From contig ML976994.1 in the NCBI GenBank assembly GCA_010015675.1, positions 48,232 through 92,072 of the forward strand: a DNA stretch of 43,841 bases, given 5' to 3'. Both the position numbers and the translations under genes were made by a program. How positions within the stretch are numbered: position 1 is the stretch's first letter; each line of letters starts with the position of its first letter. Source of the DNA: Byssothecium circinans. Lineage: Eukaryota; Ascomycota; Dothideomycetes; Pleosporales; Massarinaceae. This document shows, in pieces, positions 1 through 11,347 of the stretch. The notes beneath the pieces were generated by a model, which was not told where the DNA came from, did no database searches, and worked only from the letters and a program-made list of their open reading frames with translations.

Positions 1-227
1 GTATTAGCCTTTCTATATGTATACTCCCCTATAATTTCCCCTTCTATTACCTACTAATTTTAACTTCCTTACGTACTATCACTATTCCTATTTCTCACTT
101 TTACTATTCTTATTTCTTACTTTCACTTTCACTGTTAATGTTATTAGTTTTCCATCTATTTTCTAACTAAAAAGTAGTTAGTTTACGTCTACCTTATTTT
201 CTTTCATATACCTTACAACATACCATC

Positions 228-974
228 ATGGCCGCTAAGAAGAATTAAGGCAAGCTGCCTACAAAGGCTCCTCATGGTAGAGCTAGTAAGGGTAATAGCG
301 CCTAAGGTAGGCTAGGTATTAGTCTTAGTATTAGCTATATGTTAACTGTGTCTAGCTTTAGGTCCTTATAAGAAAGGCTAGAAGAAGCTTCCTACTAATA
401 CTAGCACGAACCTATATAAGGGTCGCAAGAAGAAGGGAGGGTCGCTGCCGCTAATACGGAAGCTAATAAGCTACGCCATGTAGAAGGAGCGTGCTCCTAT
501 CTATAAAGGCCCTAGCAAGGGAAGCCCTTGCATTAGGCGTTATAAGCCTAGTAGTAAGTTTTTAACCTATATTACTATAGCTAGACTAATACTAGTATTA
601 GCCTTTACTCTAGTAGAGATCCATTTCTACTAGAAGACTCTAGGTAACTTGATTCTAGTAGCGCCATTTAAGAGATTAGTTTATAAGGTGCTATAGAATA
701 ATTAAGAGGGAAATAGTGACCCTATGTCCCATTTCTAGTCTAGGGCTTTAGACGCCTTATAGGCTACTACTAAGGCCTTCCTAGTAGATATCTTATAAGG
801 TATTAGTCTAATTCATATGGTATTAGCCTCTACTAATAATAGTGCCTAGCTATAAACCTTAGTACTATCCATAGGAAGCGCGTTACTATTCAAGCTAAGG
901 ACGTTAAGCATGTCATTAGTGTTAGCAAGATTCTTGCTCTATACAGTAAGATTCTGCAGGACTTGCCTGCCTAA
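228..974 (+). pseudogene. Histone H3-like (histone-fold) pseudogene, RIP-decayed
   Basis: Starting at an ATG in context catcATGgcc, translation gives a short Lys/Gly-rich tail-like start (MAAKKN, stop, GKLPTKAP). From about 535, in another frame, it gives an H3-like fold: RRYKPSS resembles H3 RRYRPG, FY*KTLG resembles RYQKSTE, APFKRLV resembles LPFQRLV, and HF*SRALDAL*AT resembles RFQSSAVMALQEA. At 867-902 the one-base-shifted frame reads IHRKRVTIQAKD, matching H3 IHAKRVTIMPKD. Most stops replace expected Gln codons (CAG/CAA to TAG/TAA), as RIP would produce. About 20 extra residues lie between helix 2 and the KRVTI motif, and at least two frame changes are needed. It could derive from a diverged H3 variant or a mobile-element passenger; it is not canonical H3. 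Confidence 0.6.
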
Positions 975-1270
975 TACTGTATCTCACTATGCTACCTATC
1001 TCCTACATGTCAAGCTTAAGGGTATTAGGCGGTATGAGGCATGACTACTAGCGTTAAATAGATATTATCTGCAAAGTATAGCTTTCTATACTACTCAATT
1101 TGAGGAGTTATAATAGACTGGAACATGGAAGGTTTCTAGCATACTAGCTAGGATAGGTAGCTCAACTATCTGAATGAAAAAGCTTTATTGCGTAACTACT
1201 CTTCTTCTCTACCCTAAGTGATAAATCGCTCCGCAAATTCTAATTCCCATTTACGAAAATTGGAAGGATC

Positions 1271-1519
1271 TTATTTAAATTGTTATTAAAGGTTGAATCT
1301 TTGATTTTCCGCTAAGCTAAAAGTGGCCGCTTCGGTGGTATGGCCGCTTTAGTGGTGGAATACGTTATAGAATATTCCTAAGTAATAAGTATAGTAGTAA
1401 AAGTAAGTAGAGATAATTACTTCTAACGTAAAGCACTACTAAACCGTGCACACCACTAAACCACGCAGAAATGCTTGGCGGAAAATCAAATATTCAACCC
1501 TTAATAACAATTTAAATAA
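1271..1519. repeat. Inverted repeat, two repeat ends facing each other
   Basis: Bases 1271-1317 and 1473-1519 are near-perfect reverse complements (47 nt, about four mismatches) sharing ttatttaaattgttattaa and gattttccgc. The symmetry continues imperfectly inward: 1322-1371 ends in ggtggaatacgtta, and 1424 onward begins taacgtaaagcac. This is best read as two copies of the same repeat end in opposite orientation about 50 bp apart. Confidence 0.7.
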
Positions 1520-2480
1520 TAGAGCTATTAAGCTGAAATTTTAAATACAGCTATATATAATATAGATCTAAAAGATTATAAAAAAATATTCTAGGATTTC
1601 TAATATCTTAGTAAGCTATATAAGTATAGAGAATATTAGGTCGCTTAAGCTCTATACCCTACAACACCTAATAAACTAGCTTAATAAATTATAATAACTT
1701 TAGAGCTAGTACATATATATATAATATACCTATTAGTACTAAAATTATAGCGTGCAGCCTAGACCTATTAGAGAACTAGCGTAGGGAGGGTAGAGATACC
1801 TAAAATTAGAAAAACATAATTAAAAATTTTATATAGCTAGATATTCTTACTTTTTATCTATAGATATACTTTATATATATATATAGAAGTTATATAAATA
1901 GTTAGCTACTAGAAATTAGCTTATATAAGCTTTATAATAAGGCAGTGTCTAAATTTTTTAAAAACTTATACTTCCTAAGCTAGATCTTATAGTTTTAGAG
2001 GTATTTACTTACTTTAAACTTTATATATAGCTTTATTTAATATATACAATCCTCCTCCTAAGAAGAAAGTAGAGATATCTAATGTATATAACTTTATTTA
2101 GAAGGTTTTTTAACTTTTCTTCTCTCTTACCTTACACCTACTATTATAGTATTAAACCTAGGCTGCACGCTATAATAACTTAATAGCTACTAACTAATAT
2201 ACTAATAAGTAAGGCCTAAAAGTTATAGAGTATATTACTAACGTTTAGCTATTAATCTATAGGTAAAGGTAGGTTTTACCTAAGATTTCCTTTTTTACTA
2301 ATAACTATTTTATTACGTAAGCTATAGCTATAAAATTTTAATAGCTATTAGTTTATATATATATCTATCTAGGTTTAAAATTTTAAAAGAAAATATTAAG
2401 ATTTAGCTTTATTATTAAGATAATACTAGTTAATGTTCCTTGCTAAGCATTTCTGCGCGGTTCGGTGGTGCTTTACGTTA
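1424..2480. mobile_element. Non-autonomous TIR element (MITE-like), nested insertion
   Basis: The left end reads TAACGTAAAGCACTACTAAACC and the right end GGTTCGGTGGTGCTTTACGTTA when both are taken as 5'-3' on the plus strand. They are imperfect inverted copies, and both continue inward with aGAAATGCTT / AAGCATTTCT. The ends begin and finish with TA, compatible with a TA target duplication of the Tc1/mariner type. No transposase frame is visible. A second inverted-repeat element (1744-2176) sits inside. Superfamily assignment is inference. Confidence 0.6.
1744..2176. mobile_element. 433-bp inverted-repeat element nested in the TIR element
   Basis: A 19-bp sequence attatagcgtgcagcctag at 1744-1762 recurs as an exact reverse complement at 2158-2176. 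The interior is AT-rich with no credible frame. The outermost bases (TATA) allow a TA target site. The perfect ends in otherwise RIP-decayed DNA suggest this insertion is younger, or that the termini escaped mutation. Confidence 0.6.
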
Positions 2481-3085
2481 TCTAAAAGCTAGTCTTATTA
2501 AAGTTATATATATTATTATTGTATATGCCGTACTTTGCTTTAGTATCCTATATAAGCTTAAACTACATACTAACTACCTTAGGAACTTTTTATAGTACCC
2601 TCTAACAGTCCTTTAAATAGTTCTAAACTATTTATAACTATTCTAAACAGTCTATAAACTATACTATCTAGTTAATGCCTACTTGCTTACTACCCTACTT
2701 ACGCAGTAGTTTATTCGCTATATCTAATACTTCGCCTAATATAGGCGCGAATCCTCATAAATTAAGGTTAAAGATGTATTAGACAAGCGTATCCTCTTTA
2801 GTTAAGGATAGTTTTAAACAGTTTAGTACTATTATTAGTTAAAAGGTAGTTCTATTAAGGCATATAAAGAGTCTTTAATAACAAACGTTAAAAGCCTTAG
2901 CAGTGCATTAGAGGCTTATAAATTAGCCTAATTAGTAAGCTTGAAAGGTAAGCTTAATTCTACCTTCTTATTAAACAAGTATTACGTTTGTTAGTTAAGG
3001 CATTTTGTGATAAGTATAGTAATAGTATTGCTAAGGAAAAGTAGCTACTTTAGTAGTATAGCTGCTTTAGTAGTAGAATATATTA
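2481..3085 (+). repeat. Repeat unit, copy A of diverged duplication
   Basis: It starts with aaagctagtcttattaaag just after the preceding element and ends near ttagtagtagaatatatta. It aligns over its whole length with 3206-3790. Copy A keeps more G and C, for example tatgccgtactttgc where copy B has tatactatactttac. Confidence 0.75.
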
Positions 3086-3205
3086 CTATTTAAATATATA
3101 CTTTAGATCTTTATTACTTATTCTTTATTACTTAGCTAAACTATTATAGGCCTTGCTTACTTTTCTAAACTAGTAACTACTTTTATAGAGCTAATAATAC
3201 TTATT

Positions 3206-3790
3206 TAAAAGCTAGTCTTATTAAAGTTATATATATTATTATTATATATACTATACTTTACTTTAGTATCCTATATAAGCTTAAACTACGTACTAACTAT
3301 TTTAGAATCCTTTTATAGAACTCTCTAATAGTCCTTTAAATAGTTCTTAGCTATTTATAATAGTTCTAAATAGTTTATAAACTATTCTACTTAATTATAG
3401 CTAACTTTCTTTCTACTTTACTTACCTAATAGTTTATTTATTATATCTAATACTTTACCTAAGGTAGGCGTAAATCCTTATATATTAAAATTAAAGATAT
3501 ATTAAATAATTATCTTTTCTTTAGTTAAGGATAGTTTTAAATAGTTTAAAACTATTTATAGTTAAAAGGTAATTCTATTAATATAGTTAAAGAAGCTCTA
3601 ATAATAAATATTAAAAGCTTTAGTAGCGTATTAGAGGCTTTTAAATTAGCTTAAATAGTAAGCTTAAAAGGTAAGCTTAATTCTACTTTCTTATTAAATA
3701 AGTATTTTATAATAAGTATAGTATTAGTATTACTAAGGAAAAGTAGCTATCTTAGTAGGTTAGCTATCTTAGTAGTACTTTACGTTATAC
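3206..3790 (+). repeat. Repeat unit, copy B of diverged duplication
   Basis: This is the second copy of the unit at 2481-3085, offset by about 724 bp. Differences are mostly transitions towards A/T. Its right end, ttagtagtactttacgtta, carries the CTTTACGTTA terminus of the dispersed family. Confidence 0.75.
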
Positions 3791-4085
3791 TTAATAGATA
3801 GTTTAGTAAAAGCTTAAATACGTATACTATAATTATTAGTTATAGAGTAGGTAGGGTAGAGAAGAAAAAGATTATTTTAATACTTCTAGTAAGAAAATAT
3901 AGCCTTACACTAGTCCTTACTTAATTTTTTAGCGTGTATTAGCGTCGATTAGAACGTTACGGTGAGTTTGGAAGTACCTTAGCTGCCCGCCGCTCACAGA
4001 ACACGGAACACGAAGGCCCGCACGTATTTTTGTTTTATTTAGACCCACCAAATAAACATTAACGCTGCACCTTAAATCTTTCAAT

Positions 4086-5011
4086 ATGACAGGAGACCAA
4101 GGTTCTCCACGGAATTACGGTGGGACTCCTCGTACTTCGCAGACCACCCCTTCCAACGCGGCGCTACTGGTTCATTCCATTGGGGATTTGCATACCCTCT
4201 GCGATGTATACGATATCGACGAAAACGGAGATGGTAGCTATGTGTTCCAGCGTTCGACCTTTTCCTTCATCGACTCTGACGACAATGTTTATTACGGTCA
4301 GGCGCCTATTAAAAGGACTTCGTTGAGCATCGAGGATGCGAACAAATACCTCGAGCGAATTCCGGACGAGGTTATCTATCCCGAATCGTCTTCGCGGGTC
4401 ACTGCAGTGTTCGATCCAGCAACTATAGACGGTTACATCAAACGTCCGAAGCTGACAAACTTCCGAGTTGAAGACGCACCGCTGTTCCATCAGCTACTGC
4501 TCGAAGAAGCTGATGTATTCGAACATCTTCGCCAGCATCCGCATTCAAACCTCGTCGGATACCATGGTTGTTTCGTAAAACGGGGCCGTATCATAGGCCT
4601 TGTACTTGATCGATGTTCCATCACGCTAGAACACAGGATGAAGGGGGGGGGGGGGGGGTTATAACGCATATCGACAAAAAATCTTGGATGGATGGTATCG
4701 AATCTGCGGTAAAGCACCTCCACGGCCTTGGTCTAGCTCATAACGACCTTAACCCGGCTAATATCATGCTCGACGAGCATAAAAAAGAAGCCATTGTCAT
4801 CGACCTTGGATCGTGTAAGGCTTTTGGTGAACAGCTGCTTTCAGCAGGCACAGAAGGATGGGTGGATGAGTTTTTCAGCACCTCGGAACGACGGCACGAT
4901 GAGGCTGCTTTGAAGAAGATATGGGCTTGGCTGGAGAGTGATGGGCGGTCACGTGGCGATATCGCTGATAGACGCGGAGACGAAGATTTGGCGACCAATG
5001 CTGGAATCTGA
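4086..5011 (+). pseudogene. Protein-kinase-like gene interrupted at a G16 tract
   Basis: Two frames together form one kinase-like protein of about 305 residues. Frame one (4086 to about 4650) supplies the N-lobe: a Lys in GYIKRPKL, an alpha-C-like LLLEEADVFEHL and the strand NLVGYHGCFV. Frame two (to the TGA at 5009-5011) supplies the C-lobe, with the catalytic-loop-like HNDLNPANIM (HxDxxxxN pattern) and VIDLG in place of DFG. The shift falls in or beside a run of 16 G at 4643-4658; one more or two fewer G would join the frames. No Gly-rich loop is evident, so activity is doubtful even if intact. Whether the tract reflects real length variation, a sequencing error or a dead gene cannot be told here. 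It converges with the P450, stops 80 bp apart. Confidence 0.7.
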
Positions 5012-5091
5012 ACGATGCGAGACCGAATATGTAATTAAGCATCTAAAACTATAACCACTCATACTGTGTGTAGATATGCTGAAAAAGCAAG

Positions 5092-6671
5092 TTACAGGTG
5101 CGAAGCAAAAGAAACAGACCTATTCCCTCTGCTGATCTCAACCTTGAGCGGCTGCTTCTCCCAAGTCCAGTAGATCTTCTGATCCGTCCACTTCCTCAAC
5201 GGTTCACCCGCGGGTACTGTGACATTGTACCGGTAGAGAAAAAGCGACATAAGTAGGCGCATTTCAAGCTTCGCCAATGGCTGGCCGAGACAATTATGCG
5301 GTCCCAACGAGAACGGATAGAATGCAGAAAGGTCGTTGTGGGACAAGGCGGAGGCGTTCGCATCTCCAGTGCGAGACTCTTTGTTGAGGAAGCGCTCGGG
5401 TTCGAAGGTCTCGGCAGATGCGAAATGCTCGTCGGACTTGAACATGGAGTAGCACGATACGGATACGGTCGTATCTGCGGGGATGACGCGTCCGGCGATC
5501 GTAGTGGGCGCTCCCTTTGGGACATCACGACGCAGCATGTCTGGGATCGGCGGGCACAACCGAAGTGCTTCCTCCAGGACGGCGTTGAGATACGGCAGCT
5601 TCGCTGCGGAGTTTGCAGTGATCTCGGACGCTGACGCAAATGACGAACGGATCTCTTTGGTCAATCGCGCGAGTTTGGGTGGATCCGCGAGGAGGTAGTG
5701 GAATGCACCGGCGAAAGTCGTAGTAAGGGTTTCGGAGCCGCCCACGATGATTGCCAGGACGTTTTGTTCTATCTCATCGTCCGTGAGCTTGTCCTCGGGA
5801 TTGGATTTCGTGTTGTGGTCGACGATATGCGAAATCAAGTCAGGATGTTCCGACTGCTGCAACTTCATGCGTGCTTGAAGGCGCTCATGGCCATCCTTGA
5901 ATATGTTTTCAAGCAGCTGGAATGCCGACTTTGGAGTAATGCCGGCTACGAACGCGGTCAGCCACGGATAGTAGCTGATACTGGCACCGACGCAAACAGC
6001 CTGAAAATGTAGAAGAACGCTCATGAAAGCGTGGCCACTACCACTGTCCAGGCACTCGTACGACTTAGACCAAGAAAGCTCGCCGATGATATCGAAGGTA
6101 GCGAAGTTGGTCCACTCCACCATATCCACTACCGCGGATTTACCGCCCTTTGCGATCAAATTGTCAAGTTGAGTCAACAGCTTGTCCAGAAACGAGCGGA
6201 CTGTGGGCTCGTAATCTTTGACGCTCTTTTCGGAAAAGGCTGGAGTCAGCGCCTTGCGAAACCGCGCATGGGATGATGCAGGCGCTGAAATGATATTGTG
6301 GGCCTCGACACCGGGCGGGCGAGCTCCCCACTGCGGAGGACGCAGCATGTCGCGCCTGTTGAAGATGTCCTTCCAGGCGCGAGGGTCATTGATGGAGAGT
6401 TCGTTGGCCGAGACTCGAACCACTGGTCCGTACTCGTCATGCAGCTTTTTGACGCGAAAGGGGAGCTGGCCGGCGTTTAAGCACACCAGGTAGGGAATTC
6501 GCGAGACAATCCATGCCTTTGGACCTGGATATTTTGAGAGTGGGTGGAGTGTGAGGTTGTAAACGGCCTTTGTAACCAGGTACTGCGATGATGAGCAGCC
6601 AGTTCTGGTACGTAGATTCAGCGGAGACTCACCAGGACGAACGATACTGCAGCTTTGAGCAGCAGACCCAT
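5092..6671 (-). CDS. Cytochrome P450 monooxygenase
   Basis: Spliced as 6633-6671 and 5092-6582 with a 50-nt intron (GTGAGT...GCAG, phase 0), giving 509 aa. The short first exon encodes MGLLLKAAVSFVL and joins YLVTKAVYNL, making the usual N-terminal membrane anchor; without splicing the frame would run into unrelated residues. A Pro-rich hinge (KYPGPKAW) follows. Later come the I-helix VGGSETL (about 293-299), ExxR EALR (about 351-354), PERF (about 408-411) and the haem loop FSLGPHNCLG with Cys444. All P450 hallmarks are present, so a haem-thiolate oxygenase of the endoplasmic reticulum is expected, using a P450 reductase. The substrate cannot be inferred: the neighbours are not a recognisable biosynthetic cluster. 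Family-level CYP naming was not attempted. Confidence 0.93.
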
Positions 6672-7090
6672 TGTTTCTCGCAATTTTTTTGGCAGAGCGT
6701 TGCGCAGCTCTCACGAAAAGGCACGGCTTGGCTGCGGCTGGAGCGTTGGAGGTGGAAACGCTGTTGTCGTTTCGCAGCTAACACGGGTGCGGGGCAGACC
6801 CCTAACGTAACGGCGCAGCTGAGGGTGCAGCCTCATGGGGAGCCTTTCGCGCGCTGCCTCACAGTGGCACAGTAGTCAGTCTGCAACTGGCAGCTGGGTT
6901 GTAAAGCTGGAGCGCCCGGCTAAAATCGTTGATAAAGATGGCATGGTAACTGCAAATGTACTCCAAGGCCCATCGACCCGGTCCAGAGTTTTCTACCCAG
7001 ACTTGATTTCGAACAAGCCCACTACACCGCATCGGCTCCTTTTCGTGGTTCAATTGCACCAGAATTATGTGAGGCTCTGGGTACCCGGAT

Positions 7091-10000
7091 TTATGCAGTC
7101 ATATCCGTCGCCTTCTTTTCTCGCTTAAAGATCTCCTTAAATTTCTTTTCTACCTTCTCAGCCTTAAATGCAACCCAGATAAGCGCCGCTGAAACAAGTG
7201 TTGATATAGGAACTGATGATTATCAGCCGAGACGTCCTCACGCTACCTTGGATTATGAGACTTACACATGATTGCCGAAACATAACCTAGACCCAGCTTG
7301 TCGTCAGTCCGCTTGTATTGATCGATGGGTAGCTGGAACATGGTGGCCATGAAGGACAGAGGAAGCTGGCACTCTCAGATTAGCTTTTCTTCTGGAAGTC
7401 AGTTAGTGGAACAGAGACTTACGAAGATAATGGTGACGACCGTGAACACCATAACCGTTCGCCCGTCTCTATCCGCTTTGATCGCCAATGCTGCCGTCTC
7501 TGTAACAGACTGTTTAGTTGCTTCGGTCGACTCGGTGATCCGAGTAGTTAACGTAGCTGTTTTTTCTGCAAGAATTACAGACTGTTCTCCGGACTCACGA
7601 ATCTGTCTTGTCAAATCTGTCGTCGTTTGAGACATGTTGAGAGCCTTTTTCGAATCAATGACGTTGTTGTGTTTGAACTTCAAATCGACCAGGAAGTTGA
7701 GCTGCCGTGATCTTCAACACAGTGTGCGGTGGTTGGATAGCTAAGAGAATACATACTGCTTTGCGTGCTTGCTTTGCCCGGTCCATCATGCCCCTAATAT
7801 CTTCGATGCTGGAATTAACGACATCAATGGGTAGACCAGTGGCTGGAATATCATGACGGCGCGCCGTCATATTGCTGAGTGGGGTGCGCTTTAGACGAGG
7901 GTACTTCCTTTTCCTGCTCTCGAGTTCTTCCTCATTGTCCGCATGGTCGTTTATTATGTCCTCTATAATTTCAGATGCTGAGTCATCCTCTTCGTCAAAG
8001 ACATCACCCACTACAGATTGTGCCGCATTTTTCTTTGATCCGCCTTCATCAGGATCTGTTTGGTATTTCGCGTCTGTTTTCTGGGAATCGATGGGAGGGT
8101 ATCGGCCAACATTGATGGATTGAAGGAGGCTCTGCAACGTCTTGAAGACTCTTTTCTGATCTTGAAATAGGACCAACATTATGTTCAGTTCGTCGAGGAC
8201 ATCCTTGATTTTATACAATGATTCGATCTCGCCCTTGATTTCGGCTACATTTTCCGTTGGCAAGTTGGTGAATTCTTTGAAGGACTTAGATTCCTGTTCC
8301 GTCTAGAGAATGTTGGTCAGATGGAGAGAATCATATTGTTACTAGTGAGAAGACTCACAACGGCACCAATTGCGGCTTCATATATATCCGCAAACTGTAC
8401 GTCGTTGCCCTTCTCTGGGGTACCGAGGTTGATAGTAGTACTTGGGTCCAGATACATCCGGGAACACATAGCGGTGATTACGCCAGCCAGATCGTATACT
8501 GACCGAACTGAAGACGTCTCGGTGCGTAAGTAGTTTTTGACTCGTTCCAGGATATCTGTGTCATTGTAAGGATCAGGGTGCTCCTTATTGTGTTCTGCGT
8601 CCATTTCTCCAATGGGTGGGAAGCAGGTTAAAACAATGTCAGGACTCCCATCTGAACCAGTGAGCACCCACAGCCACAACTGGTCGACCATAGTAATTGC
8701 CTGAAAGAGGACTTTTCTGTTGTCTTGGTAACTCGTAAGTACTTGTGAGTCATCTCGATAAGCTGTGTCCAGGATCGTGTGATAGTAGTACTGATCTAGT
8801 GTTCGTCGAGTATGGAGAGAGTGGTACGTGTGGTCGGGATTATTCAGGTAGCTACGCACGAGGCTTTCTTGTGCAGTCCCTTCCGATGGCGTGGAGATGG
8901 AGTCCCAGGTCCCCGGGTTATCATCCCAATGCTTTTGCCGCTCAAGCCTCAGTCCATTGATATCCCAATGCAGGTAAGGCATCTACAGGATCATGAGCGT
9001 GGTACCCCTTCACGAAGACAGAGACCTACAAAGATAACGAGATCTGGCTGATGTGAGGGAAGTTGTGTGCCAGTAGATTCCGATGTTGCTGGAGATTTCG
9101 TAACTGAATGATCAACTCGTGCGGTGGAAGCTCACGTGATAACGCACCTGAAGAACCACTAGCAAATTCCTGACACAGAGGCCGCATGAACCTGGCGGAA
9201 GGCTTTCCAGGGGCACCTTGATGTTGGCGTCTTACCCAGCGCTCTGGCTTGAGTATCTGGTATGCTCTATTTGGGCCGCCGTAAAGCTTGACCAGAAGAC
9301 GCTGTAAATTTCTATTAGCGTGTTGGTTACTTGATGGAACGGAGCCTACTACCTCGACCCATCGCATCTAGACAACATCAGTTTCAAGCAACATGCTTCC
9401 TCAGGATATATTTACATTATTTGCTGGTAGGTGGATCCATTTGAAGCTAGAATTTTCGGATACCTCGAGATCAGAATTTCCCAGTAAAGCGTCCACAGAT
9501 GGATAACCAGATTCAAATTTTGTCAGGCCTTCTAGAATCAGAAATGAGCAGACCATGGCTTTAAAATTCGCGTCTGTATCCGGATGGGTGCCCTCGTTCT
9601 CATCAGCTAGTTTTCCTTCTTTGTCTGCTGCTCTCAACATAGTGGACAAGGTGTGGTTATCTCGCACCAGGTCGTATGGGGTACCGCAAGCACATTTCTT
9701 CCGAGTGCTGGCCCCTGAGTCGAGTAGGAGCTTTACAATGTCTGCATGGCGAGCTCGGATGCTTGCACATAGTACATTATGTACCCCCTGCGTCGCATCT
9801 GGCGGGCCGCCCGCTATAAGTAGCAGCTCGACTATACGCGTGTGTCCGTGTTCACCTGCGCAGAACAATGGATCATTGTAGGCGGAGGCTGGATTGCGGA
9901 TAACATTCGATTCCATCAGCACCCTCACATACACGAGCCAGCCTTTTTTTGCAGCGCCGATCATAGAGGACAGGACGGCTCTGAAAGAGGCGTCAGTATC

Positions 10001-11300
10001 CGGGCCACCTCTGCGTTTGATGAGCTCCTGGACCAAAACCCGTAAGACTGCGCTGTAACCTTTCTCCGCTGCCGCGAGCAACAGTTTCTCGCCTTCGTTA
10101 TCTGGAGATTCGAAGTCGATGTCTGGCCAATGTTCCAATAATAGTTGGACAACAAAAGCATGCCCACACTCAGTAGCCCACCAGAGTGGCGACCGGCCTT
10201 GATTATCCTCAGCAAGTGTAGCGTTACTACGTAGAAGCATGTCGACGGTCTCCTCGTGGCCATTCTCTGCTGCCCAGGAAAGAGCAGTCCTTCCTTGGTT
10301 ATCCTTCAAATTGGCGTCCGTTCTGTCAATGAGTAGTCGAGTCGTGTCGACTTGTCCGTTTCCAGAGGCCCAGGATAATGCGGATCTTCCTTCAGAGTCT
10401 TGCAATTGATCGTCTTGGTGCGCTTCACCGAGCAGCACCTTCAATGCAGCCAACCATCCATTTCCCGCCGCAAAACCACTTGCCGAGGGCCCTTTTGTTC
10501 CCACATTCTCGTTGATCTCAACCCTTCTTTCTGCTATGGCTTGTGTCATAGAGGTCCCAACCCGAGCTTTAATGCTAAGTTGACAGCTTTTGCAGCGCAA
10601 CATGAGGGCTATGCCGCTCCCGTATGCTAGAATTTGGATGGCACAGCGGGCTCGTCCAGGCTCAAACCAATCACCTTTTTCTCTTCCGGCGGCCTCTTCC
10701 TCGCCAAATCCTCGGACTATGTTGAAGGTGCTGTGTTTCGCTTGGAAACGAAGCCGCGCATCACCGTCGTGATATGCATTCTGGATGTGGGAATCGCCAT
10801 CAACCTGTTCGTCGATTGGTATATGGGAAGATTGTACGAGTAAAAACGAAGCGACGTGCATGAACTTAGTGCCCTCGTTCAACGAGGTCTTGTCCACAGA
10901 GAATTCTACGTCTAAAAGCTTGACCCTCCCGGACAGAGCGCTGAAGCTGACAAAGGCAGTCCAATACGCATTGGTTTCAGTTGAATCGCCAGGTCCTCCA
11001 GGAATAGCGTCGCGGAACAACTGGACATGTACACTGCCGGCAGGCGTTTCTCTAATCGGTAGATCCAAGTTCCTCCCCTCCCATGCCTTCTTCCCCATCT
11101 GGCGCACCATGACCGAGGACCAAGATATTTTCAAGTCCTGGAGCCGCCTTGTTGTGTATCTCTGGGGATTGGCGTTACAAATTGCTATGACCGAGTTGTC
11201 GCCACAGGATTACCTAGAGGTATGCGAATTATCGTATACACCCCAGCCTGCCGTTGTTGGTGTCTGCCCACTGGTCGACAGAATATGAGGCCTTTGGCAT
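7091..11300 (-). CDS. Ankyrin-repeat protein with C-terminal CorA-like membrane domain
   Basis: Nine exons: 11240-11300, 9416-11184, 9148-9367, 9030-9103, 8359-8982, 7757-8302, 7423-7701, 7266-7365, 7091-7212. All eight introns are 44-57 nt, GT-AG and phase-consistent, giving 1264 aa. Residues 1-250 are unrecognised. Ankyrin repeats occupy roughly 255-540 (EGRSALSWASGNGQ, NQGRTALSWAAENGH). A linker ends WIHLPANN|MRWVE, a motif usual in fungal ankyrin/CorA proteins. The CorA-like part runs from MPYLHWD (709) through RRTLDQYYY and MVDQLWLWVL, then a helical region, to two membrane helices (about 1182-1202 and 1226-1245). The CorA pore signature GMN is absent; MATMFQLP stands in its place. Mg transport is therefore unproven. 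A 26-bp poly-T lies just upstream of the start on the coding strand. Read as separate pieces this gene would be split into several false ones. Confidence 0.85.
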
Positions 11301-11316
11301 GTAAGACAGGTTCTTT

Positions 11317-11318
<2 letters not shown>

Positions 11319-11344
<26 letters not shown>
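11319..11344. repeat. A26 homopolymer
   Basis: Twenty-six consecutive A on the plus strand lie 19-44 bp upstream of the ankyrin/CorA start on the minus strand, so they form poly-T in its promoter or leader. Poly(dA:dT) tracts are common in fungal promoters and exclude nucleosomes; a role here is inference. Confidence 0.9.

Positions 11345-11347
<3 letters not shown>

Larger units (their letters stand above)
1..3960. repeat. AT-rich, RIP-decayed repeat island
   Basis: The stretch is dominated by TA-rich words (tata, ctag, ttag) and has no open frame of normal gene length in any frame, while GC content rises sharply at about 3950 where the next gene begins. Paired copies inside it differ mainly by C-to-T and G-to-A changes, the signature of repeat-induced point mutation in ascomycetes. 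It holds a histone-like pseudogene (228-974), at least four copies of a repeat end reading CTTTACGTTA or its decayed forms, a nested inverted-repeat element and a duplicated ~0.6 kb unit, listed separately. The assignment to RIP is inference from base pattern; no dinucleotide index was calculated. Confidence 0.85.

Noticed and set aside
9026..9367. 113-codon separate gene
   Set aside because: Its two ends fit splice sites of the ankyrin/CorA gene, and reading on past 9148 loses the PDLVIF|MPYLHW junction; it is an exon plus part of an intron.
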